Assembly (NCBI GenBank): GCA_033816765.1
Contig: CM066291.1
Coordinates: 3,224,001-3,288,000 of the forward strand
DNA: 64,000 nt
DNA from: Nothopassalora personata
Lineage: Eukaryota > Ascomycota > Dothideomycetes > Mycosphaerellales > Mycosphaerellaceae
Direction of reading: 5' to 3'
The translations under genes and the position numbers were made by a program. The notes beneath the pieces are model-generated. The model had not been told where the DNA came from and searched no databases. It worked only from the letters and a program-made list of their open reading frames with translations. This document shows, one piece after another, positions 11,035 through 20,431 of this stretch. Position 1 is the stretch's first letter, and every line of letters starts with the position of its first letter.

Positions 11035-11363
11035 TGTTAGGAACCGCTGTACGTTATCACAACTCGGGCTTGGATCTTTGCAGGGATGTCTCAATCAGTT
11101 ATGAAGGTAGTGGTTCCAAACAGTATATGGTGTATACTTAAAATGAGTTGAGCACGAAGCTCCTATCTACTTGCAAAAGAGCGTCGTCTATATAGTGCCA
11201 TGTCTTGGCGCGACTTGATCAGTCCGATCAGTTGATCTGTCCTGCTCTCTCTGCTCCCTCAGAGATCACCCTAGAGCTCAGAGAGCGATCTCGTCCCATA
11301 GGTTTCCTTGCTCTCGTTTGCCTAACGAGTGGTTGTGGGTTCTCCACGAATCAAACCGTAACA
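11035..11363 (-). repeat. LTR (5' LTR relative to gag)
   Basis: Identical 329 bp partner of 8874-9202. It is the 5' LTR in gag orientation, and gag begins 26 bp inside it (11008). The TATA-like CTATATAG is at 11188-11195, upstream of GTGCTCAA (11155-11148, minus), which is complementary to the putative primer binding site just inside the LTR. Confidence 0.93.
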
Positions 11364-11368
11364 ATAAA

Positions 11369-12549
11369 CTACGTCGATTATAAGAGGTCCAGGTACTACG
11401 GGCCTACGAGGAACTAAAACCTCGTACCCCGTACGAGATAGTCGAAGACTCTATAGAGGTACGGGCTATTTAAGGTACTGCCTCTCTCTCTCTCTCTTAA
11501 TTTTAACTCGGAGTGCGTACGACGGGATTATCTAGCGCGGTAAAGGATAAGAAACACGGGCGTAAGAAATAGAAATACGGGTATAATTTACCGTCTACCT
11601 CGGGCGGTAAGATAACGTAACTATAACTATAAAACACAACTACCGGGGCGCGGCGTACTACCGCAATAATATATTCGATATCTATCTCGCAAATCCCTCC
11701 TTTTAAAGAGTTTTTATATCTAGGTACGTAGGGCTTTTCTCTTTATATTTGAATTTAGTCGTTAGTAACGACCCGTGTTACATAGTCTTAGACTTATAAA
11801 GTACGTTAACAGAATAATTAATTAATTAATCTTAATACGCCCTACTTTTGTTTCTCTAAAACTAATACTTATTATATTGTTTTCCTTTTTAAAAAGGCTA
11901 TATTTGTTATATTCTTTACTAGTAACACGTCGTAAATTCGTCCTAAATCTTAAAATTAGGAGTTACGCGGATAGAAATTGTAGGTTATCCTAATAGGTAG
12001 ACAATACTATTATTAATTAAGATAGAGGCGCTACACGTACGCTCTTAAATACCGTATAATTTATAGTAATAGAGGAACGTTACGGTAGCAATATATACCT
12101 TTAAATAGAGTAGTTATTATTTATTTACTACGCTACTCAAATTAGTATTAGGTTACTATAATTAGCCCTAATTTCCCGTACTCTTAAGTAATTAATTCTA
12201 GTAGCGAGTCTAGACCTACTAAGGTAACTTTAGAGAGCGTCTATTAGCATCCGAACGATATTTTCTATAACTATAGCTAAGATTTAGTAGGGACTACCTT
12301 AAATTAAGCGAAGATAAACCTAGTACAGCTACTAATAGAATAAAGTCCGGACGCTAATCGACGCTATAATAGTACATATAGTATATAAAAGCGAGCGATA
12401 AGACTAATATACTTAGCCTATTAGTAGAAAGCCCCTATTATATAGAGGTCTTCTATACCTACCGTACGGTTCTATCTATTATATATCTCTTAATCTAATA
12501 AAGTGTATTTCTATTATTATCTTATCTATAACACTACTATAGCTATAGA
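11369..12549. other. RIP-degraded repeat, no gene
   Basis: TpA-rich, CpA-poor DNA, strongly AT-rich from about 11,690. It is the continuation of the sequence interrupted by the LTR element at 8869/11364. It has a (CT)n run at about 11,480 and short ATTA/TTAA runs near 11,815-11,830. I see no readable protein here. Confidence 0.6.
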
Positions 12550-14275
12550 CAAGCAATATCCGTTCGTAATAGCTTATTTAAAAGGGTAAGAGAAGCCTAA
12601 TATTATATAAATAGCTAGAAAATATAGTATTAAGCGTAAGAAGCTTAGTAAGCTCTATAATAGTAAGTAAGGAACGAAGTACTAGTAATATAAAGAACAG
12701 CAATTATTAAACGATATATAAGAGGGGGAGCTATACTAATATATTAATACCCTTATATAGCTAGCCCTACTACTAATACTAATAATAATACGTAACTTTG
12801 TACGTAAGCTCTACCGTACTAAGCCTAGTAAGAATTACGTCCCTAGGTTTAGAAATAGGTAGTCTTATACCTTAGATATAGCCTATCTTAGAGTATTAGA
12901 TAGGGCCTAAAAAAAGCTAATAGGTACATATCCTATACCTAGTACTACTTACTACTTAAGGAGATAATTAATAAGTATAATATCTAGCCTAAGAAAATTA
13001 CTAATATAGATAAGAAGGGCTTTATAATTAGAGTTCTATCTAAGGCTAAGAGAATATTTACTAAGAACGTAGCTAAGTAAGGAAAGTTAATAGGATACCT
13101 TTAAGAGAGTAATAGAGAGTAGGTTACTTATATAGTAGCTATATTAGCTAATAGGACAAGCCTACTACCTTACCTTATCTATAAGACTACTTCTAGTAAT
13201 CTATAAGATACCTAGGTTAATAATATAGATCCTTAGTAATATATAGCCTTCTTTATAAGCTTACCTTCAGGTTAGATAAATAATAAGCTAGGCTATTAAT
13301 AGCTTATAAAGGTCTATAATAGATATATTAAATAGAAGGCTCGTAATAGCCATAACTAGCGACTTCTAATAGTTAATAGCTATAGCTTATATCTTACTAT
13401 AAAGTTTATAAGTTAGGCTCTAAAGTATAAGATAATAGTAGGTATATATCTATCTTATTTAATATATAGGCTATAGCTACTTAATATAAGCCTATTTACT
13501 ACTCTCGCGTCTTAATATTTAATAGCCTTAAACGACTAGCTATACTAATCTAGTACTATCTAAGGTAGTACTAAGGGAGTCTCCTTTAATATCTTCTAGT
13601 AAGCGTAGTATCTTATAGTAGTACCTAAGAACATTAAGTTAGCCTTCTTAAAGATAGGTATCTATCTATTTAGCCTAGATATAGTACTATCTAAGCTTCT
13701 ACCTCCTAAGAAATTAGACTCCTTAGTAGTAAGCTTACGGCCTACTTCTAACTCTTCCGCTAGTAGTAGTATAACCGTATCTAAATAGAGAAAGATAGTA
13801 AGGCTTATTTAAGACGCTATAAATAACAAGACTACACTATAGTTCTATACCTTCGAACTAAGGTTAATACTCTAAAGTCTTAAAATACCCTCCTTATAAC
13901 GTAAGTAAATAGCCTTTACTAGGCTCTATTTAACGAGTAGAAGCGCTATAAGCGTAATAAGAAGCTATTTAAAGATATACGTGCTAGAGACGGCTCTACT
14001 ACTACTTTCTACTCCCTATCTAAGCTATAGCGAGCTAAGGACCTACTTAAAGAGGAAAAGGAGAAGGATAAGGTTACTACTACTACTACTACTACTAAGA
14101 AGTAAGACAAATAACTATAGCAATAACTTAAGAAGTAATATAGTATAACTTTAAAGTAGTTAGAGGCTATATATAAGTAGCTTAAGGTAAAGGAAAAGAA
14201 TGTAAGACTTACTAAGAAAGCCTATAATAGGGCAATACTTAGAGAGGTTACTATAGCCTCTAAATAAATTCATAA
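12550..14275 (+). pseudogene. pogo/Fot1-type DDE transposase, RIP-inactivated
   Basis: Remnant of a fungal pogo/Fot1 (Tc1-mariner superfamily) transposase. An HTH/CENP-B-like region lies at about 12,560-12,880 (SKNYVPRF where relatives have SKNYxxxF). After it, about 12,985-13,700 reads as a DDE_1 domain: ITNIDKKGF where relatives have IYNMDEKGF, then LPSG(stop)INN, then LLIVNSYS where relatives have LILDGHGS, then LLNISLF where relatives have LxPLDVSLF. The last two changes replace catalytic Asp with Asn, G-to-A changes expected from RIP on the opposite strand. The lysine-rich C-terminal part (about 13,990-14,110) is recognisable. Terminal inverted repeats were not found. Confidence 0.8.
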
Positions 14276-14858
14276 TACCCTTTAAGATAGTATAAGGAAG
14301 CCTAAGAACCCTCTACGGTATATTATATTTAAATAGCCTATAGAAGTAGTATATAGTATTATTCTAATTAAGAAGAGTATAATTCTAGCAAAATAGAAAC
14401 AATGATAGTCTTTAATAGTAAAGCTATCTATTAGTATATAAGAGTAACACTATTCGATAAAGCGTAATTATAATACTTATTCTTCTTAGTATTAACTTAA
14501 TCTAACGACTCGTTGTCAAATAATACGATCGTAATATATTAGCTAGAAACACTTCTAGCTATGCGTAAGGTGGGACCGTGCGGCAGGTGGGGAAGACTTC
14601 TATGGTCATGCCTTTGCCTGCACCGATTGCGCAAGCGCAATTTTTAATCAGCAGCAGAGCCGCAAAAGAAAGCTTGACGCCCTCCGTCATCTCCCAAACC
14701 TGAGCTTTTGAAGCCGCCCTGTTTCTCCGCCTGTGCCATTTCACAATCCCGTGGGGAGTGTGGTAGTCGTGTTCCATCCCCACGCCTGAGGCCTCAGACT
14801 TTGGAGAGGCCACCCGCACGTCTCATGCGCGAGACGCGATATTTGGGTTCGAACGAGT
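14276..14858. other. end of repeat block and start of euchromatin
   Basis: RIP-type composition continues to about 14,540 and ends abruptly. A small hairpin (AGCTAGAA, loop ACAC, TTCTAGCT; 14541-14560) sits at the border. From about 14,565 the sequence has normal CpA and TpG content and becomes the upstream region of the gene at 14859. I see no gene here. Confidence 0.6.
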
Positions 14859-15936
14859 ATGGTTGCCGCAGTCGAAGATCTGCAGCGTCCGGTCATCGCA
14901 GTGCAAAATAGAACTGTTGAGCCGGAGCAAGAGATAGAAAGCAATACAGCGAAGGCTGTCGAGACAATCCCGGCTTGGGATTTGAAGAGCAGGATGGCGG
15001 CATTACAGAGAGAGAGCAGGGAGTGGAATACCAAGAATCTCAGTGCGCGGCTTATGGTCGACGCTGCAAGTGGTATCACCGCAGGTGTTACAGTAGCACC
15101 TGTGGTTTCGATGATAGACAAGTGAGTTGCTCAATCAAGGAAAAGATCCTGACCCAGAGGAAGATTGACATCGAGCAGAGCAATCATGGAAAACGCCAGC
15201 GGCAAGCGTCCTCTAATGGAATCAATAAAAGCCTCAGCAACCCATTTCCTCATCCGCCCACACCTCTACATAACCGGCAAACCCTTCGCCCTGATCCTCA
15301 TGGTCTACGGCGGTACATACCTCTCCGCGAACCTGCTCGATACCTTCAAATCCACGACCAAGTCTCAACCCGCAACGAAGACAACCCACGGCACCGCAAA
15401 GTTCGTCGCAACATCCGGTGCGAACCTTGGCCTTACAATGATCAAAGATAGCCAGTTCACCAAGATGTTTGGGACAGTGTCTGCGCGTCCTGTTCCACCG
15501 GTGACATACGCCCTCTTTGCGATAAGAGATGTAAGTCCATTGAAGAGTTGTAGGCACTTCGCAAGTAACAGACATCGGCTGACCTTCAACCTTTTGCTTT
15601 TAGGCTATGACTGTGTTCGCAAGCTTCAACGTACCACCCTTAATAGCGCCGCGACTACCGTTGGGAGAGGCAGCGGAAAGATACATAAGCCGCGCATCAG
15701 TAGCGCAATTCATCGCGCCAGCTGCGATACAATTGATCTCAACGCCCATCCATCTTTACGGTTTGGATCTATATAACCGCAACGGCGGTACACCTTTCAG
15801 CGATCGACTACAGAAAGTCCGCGTGGACTGGCTTAAGAGCAGTCTTGCAAGAATGTGCCGTATTGTACCGGCGTTTGGGTTTGGAGGCGTGGTGAATAAC
15901 AGTCTACGATTGAAGTGGCAGAAACAGCTGGAGTAA
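14859..15936 (+). CDS. predicted multi-pass (mitochondrial?) membrane protein, conserved fungal
   Basis: Three exons, 14859-15121, 15179-15530 and 15604-15936, give 315 aa. The introns of 57 and 73 bp begin GTGAGT and GTAAGT and end CAG and TTTTAG, and the joined frame is continuous. Four or more hydrophobic segments are visible: about 65-85 (SGITAGVTVAPVVSMI), 125-143 (PFALILMVYGGTYLSANLL), 205-225 (MTVFASFNVPPLIAP) and 245-265 (VAQFIAPAAIQLISTPIHLYG). The Pro-rich FNVPPLIAP segment and the basic C-terminus suggest an organelle inner-membrane protein. I do not recognise a named family, and the resemblance to carrier or sideroflexin-type proteins is only general. It is convergent with SEH1. 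Confidence 0.75.
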
Positions 15937-16474
15937 CATTATGGACAGCAGAACTCTCGACCAGGAGAGGTCAGAGATATCACGATGGGCATGACCAAAT
16001 CTATGCACTGCACAACAAGAAGAATCGCATCTCCGCATTGAACATTTAGAGGGAACACATAGACGGGGATCTTTTGCGCGGAGTTAGTGGAGCGGACTGC
16101 GGTATGGGTAATGATGCATGGTAGCATAGGCATGTATAGCAAGCGGCTGTTGTGCACAACATCTTGGTAGTGCGAGCAGCAAGCCACATGGCAGAAGCGT
16201 GGAGCACAGCTTGTGAACGTTGTGTCGTGTTTGCTCTGTTGTGTAGCAGCGTGATCATCTGCCGTGCTAGTGCTACGACGAGCACATAGTTGTACAGCGC
16301 AGTCCGCTGTTTTCAGGGTATCTTCGTCTGCTTCATGGCCTTTTGTCGTGAACGACCTGCTCGCATGTGCCACAGCATGTTGATGTCAACGCATTCATCA
16401 TGGCCAGCCATCCAGCTTGTGACTGATTTCCACCTGTTATGGCTCAGTGTTACAACAAGTGGTCACATAGCCCA
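15937..16474. other. convergent intergenic region
   Basis: 3' flanks of the 14859 gene and SEH1. Only short random frames; no RNA gene or repeat seen. Confidence 0.6.
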
Positions 16475-17620
16475 TCACGAGCCCGCCAACGCATCAATTT
16501 CGGCAGCCTCCATCCACTTCCCCTCTACCGACTTCTTCCACATCCTCGCGGTCCCATCGTCCCCTGCAGCCAACAGAACATCCGCATTCGGCGACCACGT
16601 CACGCGCCACGGAGTAAGCTTGTTCGCGTCAAGCTCCGCCACAAGCTTAACCTCCTGCTTGACAGCACCCGGGCCTCCCGTCCTATCATCCCGTTTCCCT
16701 TTCGCGCCACTCGCGAGGCCTGCACCAATGCCTGATAAAACCGGCCGTGTAGCGGGAGACTGTTCTTGTGAAGCTGTCGCCTCTCCTGTTGAGCCGTTCA
16801 TGCTTGTAGGAAGAGCAGAAGCGCCGGATGTGTGCAGTTCGTAGATTCTGATGTGGCCGTCTTTGCTTGCTGTGGCGATAGTGTCGAAGCCACGCATGCT
16901 GCCATTGGCCCAGTTGACGTCGCGCACGAGGGCTTTGGCGCCTTCTAGGGTGGCTGCTGTGTAGAATTTGCGGTCCTTGTCGGTGCGGAAGACTTTTACG
17001 GAGGTGCCGATGGCGACTGCGAGGCTGAGACTTTTGCGGTCTAGGCCGGCGAGGACTGCTGTCCAGGCTGGGATCTTTTCTTTGTGCCAGCTGAGTCGGA
17101 AGGCTGTTTCCTCGGTTCTTGGGGGTGTTTTGGTGAGGTAGTCCGACCACATTACTCGCCAGGCGGAGAGGTCATCGTGGTCTTCTGGCTCGAAGATTGT
17201 CAGGTAGCCGTCACGAGTGATGACAGCTAGGTAGGTTTCCGTGCCGATGTTCTTGAAGTCTAGGCACATGAAAGGGACGCCATGGTCTGAAGTCCTCTGG
17301 CAGATCTTCTTGAATCTTTTGCCGGAGTTGTGGGCTTCACTGACATCTTCTTGCCAGATCTTGAGGAGGCCATCCTCCCCGATGGTAGCTAGATGCTCTC
17401 CCACGAATGGGCCATTCCACCTAACGTCGGTCACTTCAGCATCGTGGGCAGTCCATACATCAGTAACTACCCATTGTCCAGTCTTTTCGTTGCGGTCCCA
17501 TACTTTCACTTTGTGGTCTGCTGATGCTGTGGCCATACGCGTGCCATAGAAGTTGTAGCTCACGGACAGGAGAAGGTCTTGATGACCATGAGAGAACTTG
17601 TGGAAGCCATTACCAGCCAT
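16475..17620 (-). CDS. SEH1: SEH1 nucleoporin / SEA complex WD40 protein
   Basis: 381 aa, intronless. Member of the Sec13/Seh1 WD40 family, a shared subunit of the Nup84 (Y) nuclear pore subcomplex and of the SEA/GATOR2 complex that controls TORC1 at the vacuole. Visible WD blades: GHQDLLLSVSYNFYGTRMATASADHKVKVWD (about residues 12-42), HDAEVTDVRWNGPFVGEHLATIGEDGLLKIW (59-89), a blade with HGVPFMCLDF, a central blade with RLSWHK, then VRDVNW...IATASKDGHIRIYEL (about 235-260), and a C-terminal TPWRVTWSPNADVLLAAGDDGTARMWKK blade. A low-complexity loop (residues about 265-320) is inserted before the last blade, as in fungal orthologues. Head to head with ALG7. Confidence 0.92.
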   Translation of the reverse strand: MAGNGFHKFSHGHQDLLLSVSYNFYGTRMATASADHKVKVWDRNEKTGQWVVTDVWTAHDAEVTDVRWNGPFVGEHLATIGEDGLLKIWQEDVSEAHNSGKRFKKICQRTSDHGVPFMCLDFKNIGTETYLAVITRDGYLTIFEPEDHDDLSAWRVMWSDYLTKTPPRTEETAFRLSWHKEKIPAWTAVLAGLDRKSLSLAVAIGTSVKVFRTDKDRKFYTAATLEGAKALVRDVNWANGSMRGFDTIATASKDGHIRIYELHTSGASALPTSMNGSTGEATASQEQSPATRPVLSGIGAGLASGAKGKRDDRTGGPGAVKQEVKLVAELDANKLTPWRVTWSPNADVLLAAGDDGTARMWKKSVEGKWMEAAEIDALAGS

Positions 17621-17953
17621 GATAAGAGTGTCATTTAAATCAGTGAAGTCCTTGCCATGTGCTTACGATGGTCGATTGGGCGGCCATCCGACATTCGCTT
17701 AGATCTCAACCATTATTGTAACGAGCAACATTCCTCGATTGCTCCACTGGGTCAATCTGATGGCGTCGATAAGCCAAAGCAAGATCCAACGCGCGTTCGA
17801 GTACGAGCGAAGCAAGCGCGAAAGTGGCGGTGCGGCCCGTGGCCCCTGACCGACGAACTCGATCCGACACCTGGCCTTCGCGTTACTCTGTTTCCACGTA
17901 CAACGTTATTATATCATGGCAAACGCACGCTCGAAAAAAAAGCAGAATCAATC
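17621..17953. promoter_or_regulatory. divergent SEH1/ALG7 promoter
   Basis: 333 bp between the two start codons, shared by divergent housekeeping genes. No clear TATA box. An A-run lies just before the ALG7 ATG. Confidence 0.6.
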
Positions 17954-19445
17954 ATGCAGCCCTTGAGCAGTACGGAGACGTACTCACTCTCAGGTCTTGC
18001 AGTTTTCTGCTTCGCTGTGCTGTTTAATGCTTGGAAAAGCGATGGCGAACCTCTTTTTGCATCACTAGCCATCAGTGGCCTGGCTTTCGCATTCTCATAC
18101 TGTGTTATACGATGGACCGGCGATGTATTCCTCAATCGAGGCTATAAGGGAAAAGACCTCTCCAAGAAGAATCCCATTGAGATGTAGGCATTCCTCAGGC
18201 CGAATTGTTTCAGCTGCCGCTAACAATGCCGACAGTCCAGAATGCATGGGGTTAGTATGCGCCCTCGTATACCTGTTGGCGGTCATCAATTTCCTGCCGT
18301 TTGCCTTCAAGCGTGTCATCGTTGAGGTGACGTCTGGGGCTGGGAACAAGGATCGTATCTTGGAGGCACAACAGATTGAGACAGGACGCTTTCTCCACAG
18401 GTTCCCGCTGGAAAAGGTTTGTGCTGATGACCTTCCCCTATATGCCGTGCGACGCAGCTAACCGCTTGCTCAGCTTGCCTCCTATGGCTTCGCATACGGC
18501 ACCATTGCATCCGTCATCATCCTTGGGATATTGGACGACTCCTTCGACATGCGCTGGCGACACAAGTTCTTCATCCCGGCTTTTGCTGCATTGCCAATGT
18601 TGGGTCTGTACTTTGTGGACTTTGGCGTCACTCACGTGGTCGTACCGTTACCACTGCGAGCCTACTTTGGCGAGCTCATCGACCTTGGTGCGCTATATTA
18701 CGCTTATATGGCTGCAGTGGCCATCTTCTGCCCCAACAGCATCAATATCTTGGCCGGCGTCAATGGCATTGAAGTCGGTCAGTCCATTGTCATTGCTCTG
18801 CTGATTGTGCTGAACGATGCGTTGTATCTCTTACCGACTGTGCACCAACCGCATCCGGCTGCGGAGTCGCATCTGTTCAGCGTTTACCTGCTGCTGCCGT
18901 TCATCGGCGTCTCGATCGCACTTCTACAGCACAACTGGTTTCCCGCAAAGGTCTTTGTTGGCGACACATACTGCTACTTTGCAGGCATGGTGTTTGCCGT
19001 GGTCGGGATCCTCGGACACTTCAGCAAGACATTGCTGTTGCTGTTCATCCCCCAAATCTTCAACTTTGTTTACTCAGCGCCGCAGCTGTTTAACATCGTG
19101 CCGTGTCCGCGGCATCGATTGCCACGTTTCAACGCTCGGACCGGGCTTATGGAACCGTCAGTCGCGACTTTCACAGAAGAGAAGCCATTGCGACCGATCG
19201 TTGGCCAGGTGCTGAAGTTGCTACACACGCTGAAGCTGGTGCGGGCCGTCGTCAACGACAGCGGCCGAGTCACAGAGTCGACCAACCTGACGATCCTGAA
19301 TCTTTGGCTGGTGTGGAGGGGTCCTCTTCGCGAGGACAGACTGGCATTAGAAATCCTCGTGATGCAGACCGCCTGCGGCTTGGCTGGACTGTGGATCAGG
19401 CACTCCTTGGCGCTTTTGCTTTTCACCGCGGACAACAGATTCTGA
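17954..19445 (+). CDS. ALG7: UDP-GlcNAc:dolichyl-phosphate GlcNAc-1-phosphotransferase
   Basis: Catalyses the first step of N-glycan precursor synthesis at the ER, transferring GlcNAc-1-P to dolichyl phosphate (the tunicamycin target). Exons 17954-18183, 18236-18416 and 18474-19445 give 460 aa. The introns (52 and 57 bp) were placed by joining NPIEI-PECMG and FPLEK-LASYGF. Family signatures: the Mg-binding GILDDSFDMRWRHK (about 155-168), NSINILAGVNGIE (about 225-237), HNWFPAKVFVGDTYCYF with the catalytic Asp (about 290-306) and the PCPRHRLPRFN loop near 345. It has about ten membrane segments, as usual. Length matches fungal Alg7 (GPT). An upstream in-frame extension to 17657 has no membrane or family character and was not used. 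Confidence 0.93.
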
Positions 19446-20431
19446 GCATCTGATGGCGGACCTTGCGTCGCAGAATAGCCCTACAATGGAGGGACCCTTG
19501 CAGGACAGATCCTGCGGCTGCTGAACGAGAGGGCCGTCAAATGAGGCGATGGACTATATAGCACGGCACGGTAGTAGATGTAGTGAAGTACATTAGTCCA
19601 CGAGGAAGACCCACATGGCACTCTAGGTACCAGTTCTATAGCAAATGGTTACCAGCAAATTGCATGCGCCAGGTTCCACCGAAGTCTTGCAGACTTGCAC
19701 ATGCTCATCTCAGCTGCAGGCGCCATCGCAACTGCATTCGGCGTCTAGGACGGGCGTCAACTCCTGTGGGTCGTCTGTCTGAAACGCAGGACCCTTGGCG
19801 GCGATGGTTGCCGGGCCGTACCGCTGCAGGAACACTGCAGTTCTGGCGCTAGCGTGGTTGTCCAGCGTTTCCAGCTTCCGATTTGCCGTTTGTTCCTCTT
19901 CACATCTCAATTGTGATCCCTGGCATTCATTCCTTATCGACAATTCCGACGCCAAGGGCGGCTTGCAGTCTCAGCGCCTCTTCGATTCCGTGCAATCTAA
20001 ACACGATGTGCGCACAGGAGGCATGAGTGGGCCCAGCGCCGCAGACAACATCCCACAACCTCGGACTCTCGCCAGGCTCGTGGCGCTGCTCACAGTACCT
20101 AAGTACCAGCGTCTTTCACACCACCTCCTCCTCTTACTTCTGTGTACCCGGCGGTCACATGCACTCGGTGCCATCACAGCTTTTTGCGCCTCTGGAAGGT
20201 CTGGCCTGGTGCTAGCACTCACACTCCTTCACAGTCACTCATTCAACGGATAAATGCTCTTCTGAGCAGTCCACTCCCTGAGATCGAGAACCCACAGTCT
20301 TTTCAGCAGTCACATTCTCAACAGCTTTTTTTTTTGCCAGCACCAGCCTGCAAATTTACATGACAGCACAAGACGACAGAACGAAAAGAAAAACCCCCCA
20401 AAACAGACATAAACAGCACGACTCGACCAAG
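19446..20431. other. intergenic region
   Basis: About 1 kb between ALG7 and the GH71 gene, both plus strand. A T-run at 20,326-20,335 and an A-rich leader just before the GH71 ATG are visible. Open frames here (for example 19,795-20,253) have no recognisable protein character. Confidence 0.55.

Larger units (their letters stand above)
8869..11368 (-). mobile_element. intact non-autonomous gag-only LTR retrotransposon with target duplication
   Basis: A complete 2,490 bp LTR element (8874-11363) flanked by the perfect 5 bp duplication ATAAA (8869-8873 and 11364-11368). The two 329 bp LTRs are identical by direct comparison, so the insertion is recent. Direction is minus. A purine tract AGAAGGGGGATGG (9215-9203, minus) abuts the 3' LTR at 8874-9202, and gag reads away from the 5' LTR at 11035-11363. 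The 1,832 bp interior encodes gag (minus) and a convergent plus-strand spliced gene. There is no room for pol, and no protease, RT or integrase motif is seen, so it must borrow enzymes in trans. It lies inside RIP-damaged DNA but shows no RIP itself. Confidence 0.93.

Noticed and set aside
11205..11417. 70-codon plus frame over the right LTR
   Set aside because: Lies almost wholly in LTR sequence; no protein character.
1..14550. Centromere or telomere-proximal satellite
   Set aside because: No telomeric repeats or long satellite arrays. Readable gypsy, pogo and gag genes show it is a transposon nest; centromeric location cannot be judged.
14845..14862. tRNA B-box-like GGTTCGAA
   Set aside because: No matching A box, acceptor stem or terminator T-run around it, and it overlaps the start of a well-supported gene.
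17657..17953. N-terminal extension of ALG7
   Set aside because: In frame but hydrophilic and without membrane segments, lying in the shared promoter with SEH1. The first family-like residues follow the Met at 17954.
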